DNA from: an uncultured Gemmatimonadales bacterium
GTDB lineage: Bacteria; Gemmatimonadota; Gemmatimonadetes; Gemmatimonadales; GWC2-71-9
Assembly: GCA_947259405.1 (NCBI GenBank)
Contig: CAMYLY010000010.1
Location: 1-64,000, forward strand
Reading direction: 5' to 3'
DNA length: 64,000 nucleotides
The position numbers and the translations under genes were made by a program. The notes under the pieces were generated by a model, which was not told the origin of the DNA, did no database searches, and saw only the letters and a list, made by a program, of their open reading frames with translations. This document shows positions 59,101-64,000 of this stretch, piece after piece (the stretch's first letter is position 1; each line of letters starts with the position of its first letter).

Positions 59101-59380
59101 GCCCATTCGTGATACGCCTCGCGGATCCGCCGGCGATGGGCATGATGTAGAGGTCGCCCATCAAGTCGAACACGATTTGCCGCCCATCGGGGCTCACGTC
59201 GAGATTCATCCACGTGCCCTCGCTTGTGGTGAATCGAACCGTTTCGGTGGGGCCGTGCTCGGCGGTCACGTCCCACTTCGTGCTGGTCGTGTCCTGCGCC
59301 ACGAGTGTCGAGGGGGCGGGCACGAAGGCGACGAGTGCGAGGCCGATGACGACGCGTTTCGCGATGAGTTGATCAGACAT
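56141..59380 (-). CDS. Exported PD40/TolB-propeller amidohydrolase
   Basis: A 1079-residue secreted protein. Signal peptide: VVIGLALVAFVPAPSTLVAQ; GGAG lies seven bases before ATG 59380. Residues ~45-650 hold many WD40-like PD40 blades of the form FSPDGTQISFTSDR, WTPDGQYLIARKH, VSPDGRYVFFSED, SFSPDGTTIAYTTW. From about 660 an amidohydrolase follows: VALVGARLVTMNGDEVIEQG, the HxH metal motif in LIDAHAHGVHF, IEHNVPIAPLHGDVMG and the terminal LEAGKLADLVVIDGNPL. The propeller-amidohydrolase architecture is frequent in Gemmatimonadota and Bacteroidota, and substrates are unknown; a peptide or cyclic amide is plausible. It converges on the M24 gene. Confidence 0.9.
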   Translation of the reverse strand: MSDQLIAKRVVIGLALVAFVPAPSTLVAQDTTSTKWDVTAEHGPTETVRFTTSEGTWMNLDVSPDGRQIVFDLMGDLYIMPIAGGSARRITNGPAYDVQPRFSPDGTQISFTSDRGGGDNIWVMDADGEDPRQVSDENFRLLNNAAWTPDGQYLIARKHFTSTRSLGAGEMWMFHVSGGAGLQLTKRKNDQQDAGEPDVSPDGRYVFFSEDMSGGSTFQYNKDPNGQIYVIRRFDRETGELRNLITGAGGSVRPRVSPDGRHIAFVRRVRTESVLYLYDRETGAQRPLFDGMSHDQQEAWAIFGPYPNFAWTPDSRSIVFWAQGRIWRIATDTRETSPIPFEAEVEQRVTEAVRFATDPAPARFEAKMIRGAVTSPTGQWLVFEAVGKLWKKRLPSGQPERVTSDEARFEQEPSFSPDGTTIAYTTWADDELSIIWTVPLSGGAASRITTRPGYYRTPRFSPDDAMITYQRSGGNVLLGFVHGLETGLYVVSVSGGEPQLVVNRGSDPRFDHTGERLYFQTGGGLDKQYRSIELDGSDERTHFTMKYANAVVPSPDGEWVAFTELFNAYIAPFPQTGQAFDLNKDTKAVPVRRVTRDAGTDLHWSGDSRQLHWVIGPEYFARDLTEAFAFVPGADDDLPDPDTVGVRVGLEVESHVPAGRVALVGARLVTMNGDEVIEQGTIVVNRNRIESVGTTGSVAVPSDAHVIDVTGSTIIPGLIDAHAHGVHFFSGPAPQQDWAYYANLAFGVTTNHDPSANTGFVFGQAERQRAGAVVGPRVFSTGTILYGADGDFRANINSLDDARSHLRRLKAVGAFSVKSYNQPRREQRQQVLQAARELEMLVVPEGGSTFYHNMTMILDGHTGIEHNVPIAPLHGDVMGVWRETRVGYTPTLVVSYGGLSGEYWWYQHDDVWENDRLLTFVPRQSIDPRSRRRQMTSEDDYFYIEVAKQAKKLVDAGGMVQIGAHGQMQGLAAHWELWMFVQGGMTPHEALRSATLHGAQYLGLDDHLGSLEAGKLADLVVIDGNPLTDIYRSDDISHVMINGRIFDATTMSEVGNHPRERAPFWWEHPEVDDRWVWRP

Positions 59381-59539
59381 CGGGTAGCTCCGCGAGGGGG
59401 TGAGGAACGATGAGGAGAAGCTACACGGGACGGCGCGAACGACAACGGCATGCGTGACACAGGGGGCCTCCCGTTCCATCTCAGTGCGCAATGAGCGAGA
59501 TTATCGTCGGATCCACGACCTACGTATGAGAGCACGATC

Positions 59540-61516
59540 ATGAGACATGCACTCTTTGCCACGCTACTGCTGCTGCTAATGGCCACTTCTGCGCTTGGCC
59601 AAGAGCAGCAGGATATCCGCCGCGGGGAATCCGTGTCGGGCACGCTCGCCTCCGATTCCGAACATCGGTACGTGATTGAGCTGAACGAAAATACGTTTGT
59701 ATTCGGGGAGGTGAACCAGCTGACCGTCGATGTGGTCGTCAGGGTTCTCGACCCCGAGGGGGAGCAGGTGCGTCAGTTTGATTCGCCGGCGCGCGGTCCC
59801 GAAATCTTCTCCTTCGACACGGATGCGGCAGGCCAGTACGTCATCGAGGTCACGCCGTTCGAGGAGGCGGAGGGCGACTACGTGATCCGCGTCATACGCA
59901 CGGAACGCGTCGCGACCAATCCCGAGAAACGTGTCGACCAGCTGTTGATGGGATTCACAGGTACTGACACGCCGGGCGCCGTGGTTGGGGTGGTGGAAGA
60001 CGGGAGGCTGCGTTTCACGCGGGCCTACGGAATGGCCAATCTCTCACACGGGATCGAGTTCGATGTCGGGACGATTTCTAACATCGGATCCGTGACCAAA
60101 CAATTCACGGCCATGGGGTTGCTGCTCCTCCAATCGCAGGGCAAGCTCTCATTAGAAGATGACATCCGGACCTATATCCCGGAGCTGCCGGACTTCGGTG
60201 CGACCATCACGCTGAAGAACCTGCTCAATCACACCGGTGGCTATCGTGAGATCTACAACTTGTTGCCGATGACCGGCCATGACGGCGAGGATTCCTTTTC
60301 CCGGGACAAGGTGATCGAGATCGTGCAGCGGCAGCCGGATCTGCAGGCGCAGCCGAACACAGAATTCAACTACAACAACACGGGATACATCCTGCTCGCG
60401 ACTACCATCGAGCGGGTAACGGACATGACGTTCCCCGAATACATGAAGGCGAAGGTCTTTACTCCATTGGGCATGACGAACACGCGGGTCAAGGCGTTCC
60501 AGGGCGAAGTGATTCCGGGTAGTGCGCAGGGGTACGTGCAGGCGCAGCGTGGGGGGTATCGGTCAGTGCGTGATCTGGCCGCCTCCTACGGAGCCGGTGG
60601 CATCTACACGACCGTGGCAGACCTTGCCAAGTGGATGCTCAACTATCGTGACCACCGACTTGGTGGCGCCGAGGCCATCGAAGCGATTACCACGAATACC
60701 TTTCTCGGGAGCGGTGACTCGACGGGGTATGGACTCGGCCTGGGTCTTGGGACCTTCCGCGGCAGAGTGCGCTACGCGCACACCGGTGGAGATGTCGCCC
60801 ACCGTGCGTACTTCGGGTACTACCCGGAGCTCGAGAGTGGCGTGATTGTCCTCAGCAACAACGGTTCGTTCAATCTTGGTGTCGGGACACAGATCGCGTT
60901 GGCGTTCTTCGAAGATGGTTTCGAGCCGGAAGAAGAAGCAGCAGACACGGCCTCCTCGGATACCGAAGGCATGTCTGAGGAGCGGATGGAAGCCATCGCC
61001 GGCGACTGGCGCATTGTTGCTCCCACGGCCAGTCTGGACATCGTGTACACCGTGGAGGATGGGGAACTCCATGCGCAAGCGACGAACCAGCCCAAGTTCA
61101 GATTGACGGCTACGTCGGATTCCACGGTACGCTTCGAAGGGGTGGAGGCGTCGGTGACGTTCCACTTCAAGGCCGACGCGACGGTCGACAGCGCGACCCA
61201 TCACCAGGGCCCGTCCGTGCCGATGATCCGAATCGATAAGGTCGAGCTGGAAGTGGAGCAACTGGCCGAATTTGCCGGCCGGTATTACTCCGAGGAACTG
61301 GAGACGGCGATCGAGGTGGCGTTCGAAGGCGACTCCCTCGTGGCGTACAACCGCCGCATGGACCCGTTCACGCTTTCACATCGAGACGGACTGGAATTCT
61401 CGGGTGGTGGGTTTCCGTTCACCACGATCGAATTCGCGCGCTCCGGGAACGGCCGGATCACGGGCTTCATGGCGTCGAATGGTCGAACGAGGGACGTGTG
61501 GTTCAGAAGGCAGTAG
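59540..61516 (+). CDS. Exported serine hydrolase (beta-lactamase/class C PBP family) with PPC-like N-domain
   Basis: A 658-residue secreted protein. The signal peptide is RHALFATLLLLLMATSALGQ. Residues ~25-120 are a pre-peptidase-like beta-sandwich (DSEHRYVIELNENTFVFGEV, AAGQYVIEVTPFEEAEGDYV). The catalytic domain (~130-450) has the S-x-x-K motif in GSVTKQF, the Y-x-N element in FNYNNTGY and HTGG as the third box. The last ~190 residues are beta-rich (FRLTATSDSTVRFEGV, LAEFAGRYYSEELETAIEVA), as in many family members of this length. It probably acts as an esterase or D-amino peptidase rather than a resistance enzyme. Confidence 0.88.
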   Translation: MRHALFATLLLLLMATSALGQEQQDIRRGESVSGTLASDSEHRYVIELNENTFVFGEVNQLTVDVVVRVLDPEGEQVRQFDSPARGPEIFSFDTDAAGQYVIEVTPFEEAEGDYVIRVIRTERVATNPEKRVDQLLMGFTGTDTPGAVVGVVEDGRLRFTRAYGMANLSHGIEFDVGTISNIGSVTKQFTAMGLLLLQSQGKLSLEDDIRTYIPELPDFGATITLKNLLNHTGGYREIYNLLPMTGHDGEDSFSRDKVIEIVQRQPDLQAQPNTEFNYNNTGYILLATTIERVTDMTFPEYMKAKVFTPLGMTNTRVKAFQGEVIPGSAQGYVQAQRGGYRSVRDLAASYGAGGIYTTVADLAKWMLNYRDHRLGGAEAIEAITTNTFLGSGDSTGYGLGLGLGTFRGRVRYAHTGGDVAHRAYFGYYPELESGVIVLSNNGSFNLGVGTQIALAFFEDGFEPEEEAADTASSDTEGMSEERMEAIAGDWRIVAPTASLDIVYTVEDGELHAQATNQPKFRLTATSDSTVRFEGVEASVTFHFKADATVDSATHHQGPSVPMIRIDKVELEVEQLAEFAGRYYSEELETAIEVAFEGDSLVAYNRRMDPFTLSHRDGLEFSGGGFPFTTIEFARSGNGRITGFMASNGRTRDVWFRRQ

Positions 61517-61628
61517 GGCAGAGTCGTAGAGCGGTAAGGAGTAGCCTTGAGCCACAGACGCCGAGCCGCGACCTCACGAGAGGATCTAGGTCTCGCGCAT
61601 CGTGACAGAGTTCCGCATCTTGTGGCCC

Positions 61629-62480
61629 ATGTCGAACATATCATTCGCGTTACGCGCCTTCGGAGTTGGCGTAGGTATCGGCCTAAACGCCTGTGCCACC
61701 AGCCCACCATTTGTGATCACCCCACCACCCGGCTGGGAACTCGCGTGGTCGGATGAGTTCAACGATCGCGAACTCGACCAAGACAGTTGGACTCCGGTGG
61801 TCATGCCGGATCCATTCAACGAGGAGCTCCAGTACTACACGAATCGAGTCGACGAAGTAGTAGGCGCGAACGCGTGGCTCGAGAACGGCGCGCTGGTGAT
61901 CGAGGCCCGTCGCGAAGACTACGAGCATCGGCAATACACGTCCGCGCGCCTTAATACGAAAGGCAAGCGCGAGTTTCGTTATGGACGCTTCGAAGCGCGG
62001 ATCAAACAGCCGGGCGAAGTCGGGATGTGGCCTGCCTTCTGGCTGCTCGGCGGTAACATCGACGACGTCGGATGGCCACGCAACGGTGAGATCGACATCA
62101 TGGAAGGGAAGGGCCGACTGCCCACGTGGACGTCCGGTGCGATCCATGGAGGGCCGGATCCCGCGAACAACCGCGTCACCGCCGCCGATTACACGTTGGA
62201 CGCCGGGAGTTTTCACGACGAATGGCATGTGTTCGCGATCGAATGGTCACCAGAGGGCATTCACTGGTACGTGGACAATGTGTTGTTCCAGGCAATCGAG
62301 AAACCAGCCGGCGGAGACCCCGCCTATTGGCCGTTCGACAACGGACAATCGTTCTTCATCATCCTGAACCTTGCGGTGGGTGGGTGGTTCGACAATCCAC
62401 ATCGCCCGCCCGAGGGGCTGACGCCGCAACGGCTCTTCGTAGATTACGTGCGAGTGTATCGCAGGGCGGTTCGGCAGTAG
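61629..62480 (+). CDS. Glycoside hydrolase family 16 (laminarinase-like) lipoprotein
   Basis: A 283-residue secreted beta-glucanase. The signal ends in the lipobox GLNAC. The family opening WELAWSDEFNDRELDQDSW, the LQYYTNR strand, YTSARLNTKGKREFRYGRFE and WPAFWLLGG precede the catalytic GEIDIMEG, in which the first Glu is the nucleophile and the last Glu the acid/base (E-x-D-x-x-E). EWHVFAIEWSPEGIHWYVD and FFIILNLAVGG complete the jelly roll. These details match bacterial laminarinases and licheninases acting on beta-1,3 or mixed beta-glucans. GTG 61602 is an alternative start. It converges on the DUF4097-like gene with seven bases between stops. Confidence 0.9.
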   Translation: MSNISFALRAFGVGVGIGLNACATSPPFVITPPPGWELAWSDEFNDRELDQDSWTPVVMPDPFNEELQYYTNRVDEVVGANAWLENGALVIEARREDYEHRQYTSARLNTKGKREFRYGRFEARIKQPGEVGMWPAFWLLGGNIDDVGWPRNGEIDIMEGKGRLPTWTSGAIHGGPDPANNRVTAADYTLDAGSFHDEWHVFAIEWSPEGIHWYVDNVLFQAIEKPAGGDPAYWPFDNGQSFFIILNLAVGGWFDNPHRPPEGLTPQRLFVDYVRVYRRAVRQ

Positions 62481-62487
62481 GACCGCC

Positions 62488-63276
62488 TCAGGTCCCGATT
62501 GCCTCAATCTCCCCGTTGGTTACGCCTAAGCGAATCGTTCCGTTCCCACCTCCCAGCGTCCCCGTCACGGATGTCGACGTAACGGTCTGATTGTTGAGCG
62601 TGAGGTTGGTGATGGTGATTGGCCCGTTCACGATGGTGGCCTCAAAGCTCGCCGAGGTAGAGGTAGGGATGCTCAATACGATCTCGCCATTCGTTGTCCT
62701 GAGATCGATGGCGCCGCCGAGGTTCATGGTCGCCACCGCGGCGATTGCGCCGTTCGTGACGACAACGTCGAGGTCTCCAGTAACATCGGCGAGCGCGATC
62801 GCTCCATTGGTGTTGACCAGCTGGATGTCCCCGTCCATCTCGGCGACGGCCATTGCACCGTTCAAGTTCACGACGTCGATCAAAAAGCCAGAGGGGACCG
62901 AGATGTCGTAGTCCACCTCGTAGGTTCGACCACTGGGGCTCTGTAGGTGGATGGTCTCGACCACCAAGCTGCCAGCCAGCTCCGTGACGCGCACCTCAAT
63001 GTCGTCGAGATGGTCCTGCGCATCACTGGCGCTTTCGGACCGGACCCGCCGGGTGCCGTCGACGATAATGCTGCCGGCCGGTGCGTCACCGGTGATGGAC
63101 ACGGCACCGTTGATTCCGGTCAGCTCGAGCGCCGTGCGATTGTCGACGCTGAACGTGTTGGCGAAATCCGCCTCAGCTTGGAAGTTCGTGTTCGAGACGT
63201 TGGTGATATTGTCGCCGCATGCCGCGACGACTGCGAACGCCGTCACCACCGCGGGCAAGGTGTGTCGCGGGCGCAC
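62488..63276 (-). CDS. DUF4097-like beta-helical lipoprotein
   Basis: A 262-residue lipoprotein beginning at GTG 63276 with AGGAGG four bases upstream; lipobox VVAACGDN. The mature part is a beta-helix of ~20-residue turns with the recurring NGA/NGE motif: LTGINGAVSITGD, VVNLNGAMAVAEM, LVNTNGAIALADV, VVTNGAIAAVA, LRTTNGEIVLSI, IVNGPITI, GVTNGEIEAIGT. This repeat is the mark of DUF4097/DUF4098 adhesin-like proteins, exported and of unknown function. The in-frame region upstream to 63417 has no signal and is excluded. Confidence 0.8.
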   Translation of the reverse strand: MRPRHTLPAVVTAFAVVAACGDNITNVSNTNFQAEADFANTFSVDNRTALELTGINGAVSITGDAPAGSIIVDGTRRVRSESASDAQDHLDDIEVRVTELAGSLVVETIHLQSPSGRTYEVDYDISVPSGFLIDVVNLNGAMAVAEMDGDIQLVNTNGAIALADVTGDLDVVVTNGAIAAVATMNLGGAIDLRTTNGEIVLSIPTSTSASFEATIVNGPITITNLTLNNQTVTSTSVTGTLGGGNGTIRLGVTNGEIEAIGT

Positions 63277-63431
63277 TGCTCCTCCTAATCTGAGTACTTC
63301 CGAAGGCTCGATGAGGAGGCATGAATTGGACGTGAACTGTCCGTGAAACGTTCGCTCGGCAAGGAACGGCGAGAAACAAGTCGGGCGGCTCCAACTGGCG
63401 AGCCGCCCGACCTGCAATCCAGATATTCGAG

Positions 63432-63893
63432 CTAGCCGAGGTTGGGAATCCGCAGCACCTGTCCTGGATAGATCAGGTTCGGATCAGTCAGCATCGGCCT
63501 ATTCGCTTCGAAGATCTCCGGGAATTTCATCGGATCGCCGTAGACCTCCTTGGCGATCTTCGAGAGCGAATCACCACTCTTGACCGTATACATCGTCGCC
63601 TCGGGCTCCGGTGCTTCGACGGTCATCTGATCGTCGACGCGCGCGACACCTTCGGTGTTGCCAGCGGCGAGGATGGCCTTCTCTCGCGCTTCCTGGGTTG
63701 GCGCCGCCCCACGCAGGGTGACGGTGCGGTCGTCGAAGTCTACCTTCAGACCATCGATCCCAAGATCGAGGTCATGCAGGAACTTGAGGATCCGATTGGC
63801 TTTGCGCTTCTCCATCGTCGCCTCGAGTTGCTGCGCTTCTTTGTCGTCCTCGTCCTTGCGACCCACGCCAGGCAGGAAATCCAAGACACCCAT
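63432..63893 (-). CDS. BON-LysM protein (YgaU/Kbp-like)
   Basis: A 153-residue two-domain protein. Residues ~25-90 form a BON domain (LHDLDLGIDGLKVDFDDRTV, GAAPTQEAREKAILAAGNTE, VARVDDQM) and ~100-152 a LysM domain (YTVKSGDSLSKIAKEVYGDP, FEANRPMLTDPNLIYPGQVL). The order and length match E. coli YgaU/Kbp, a cytoplasmic K+-binding protein, and no signal peptide is present. Whether it binds potassium or peptidoglycan here is not decided by sequence. An AAGGAAG site precedes ATG 63893. Another minus-strand gene ends 48 bases upstream. Confidence 0.88.
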   Translation of the reverse strand: MGVLDFLPGVGRKDEDDKEAQQLEATMEKRKANRILKFLHDLDLGIDGLKVDFDDRTVTLRGAAPTQEAREKAILAAGNTEGVARVDDQMTVEAPEPEATMYTVKSGDSLSKIAKEVYGDPMKFPEIFEANRPMLTDPNLIYPGQVLRIPNLG

Positions 63894-63941
63894 GTTGCTT
63901 CCTTTCGCTGCTGTGATTCGTGTGACCGATGCGTCGACGCG

Positions 63942-64000
63942 CTACTTGCCGCCGAACAACCCGCCCAAGATGTTCTTGCCGTGCTGCATAAGATCGTCGG
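63942..64000 (-). CDS. C-terminal end of a gene truncated by the window edge
   Basis: Reading into the window on the minus strand, the frame DDLMQHGKNILGGLFGGK ends at TAG 63942-63944. The Gly-rich amphipathic end is too short to assign to a family. Its position 48 bases upstream of the BON-LysM gene, same strand, suggests a shared transcript. Confidence 0.45.
   Translation of the reverse strand, partial: DDLMQHGKNILGGLFGGK

Overview
The window looks like a chromosomal segment from a moderately GC-rich, Gram-negative, diderm heterotroph, most likely a Gemmatimonadota member or a close relative. This is inferred from gene content: a cytoplasmic Ser/Thr kinase with a C-terminal TPR region, many exported lipoproteins, TonB receptors with a carboxypeptidase-regulatory-like N-terminus, PD40-amidohydrolase proteins, several secreted peptidases and a cytochrome cd1 nitrite reductase. 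No rRNA, tRNA, IS element, prophage or CRISPR array was seen. No stretch over about 300 bases lacks a gene; the longest intergenic gaps are about 150-230 bases.

Layout. 1-5.7 kb: the end of an Omp85/BamA-like barrel protein, a DUF4390 protein, a PafA-type phosphatase that probably starts at CTG, a small protein and a divergent gamma-glutamyltransferase homologue. 5.8-9.5 kb: a very large TonB receptor whose barrel is followed by a Gly-rich linker and an LTxxQ (Spy/CpxP-like) helical tail. 9.5-15.3 kb: NTF2-like, HAD and membrane proteins, the remnant of a Tat-exported FAD oxidase, a cyclophilin-metallo-beta-lactamase fusion lipoprotein, a broken Ada gene and an APC permease. 15.4-24.1 kb: an S9 peptidase with a TonB receptor, then an alginate-export-type porin next to a cytochrome cd1 nitrite reductase that carries an extra N-terminal cytochrome c and a lipobox. 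24.2-29.3 kb: a Tat-exported alanine racemase, a TPR Ser/Thr kinase and an MBL hydrolase.

28.5-37.4 kb is a same-strand block: an Hpt protein, five paralogous lipoproteins (one broken), a degenerate NtrC-like protein, two paralogous TPR proteins and another lipoprotein. The five lipoproteins share a ZU5-like core and all end in HFS[GN]YAVA plus an aromatic residue. HFS is the autoproteolysis motif of animal ZU5/FIIND domains, so these proteins may cut themselves and free a C-terminal heptapeptide. This is the best candidate for an undescribed system here.

37.5-48.5 kb is a signalling module: NtrC-type regulator, hybrid histidine kinase, two receiver proteins (one with an HD-GYP c-di-GMP phosphodiesterase), a TonB receptor, a YfiR-like periplasmic protein and, beyond a second gamma-glutamyltransferase, a GAF-GGDEF diguanylate cyclase. 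The last part (48.6-64 kb) holds a DUF4173 membrane protein, an exported D-aminoacylase-like enzyme, M28 and M24 peptidases, a 1079-residue PD40-amidohydrolase, a serine hydrolase, a GH16 glucanase, a DUF4097-like lipoprotein and a BON-LysM protein.

Together the genes describe an organism that feeds on exported digestion of peptides, D-amino-acid compounds and beta-glucan, with TonB uptake, nitrite respiration and c-di-GMP control. Several genes carry a TANNNT box 5-8 bases before the start codon, which suggests leaderless mRNAs. Three genes (oxidase remnant, ada, one lipoprotein) show the same damage, an internal deletion with a frame change.
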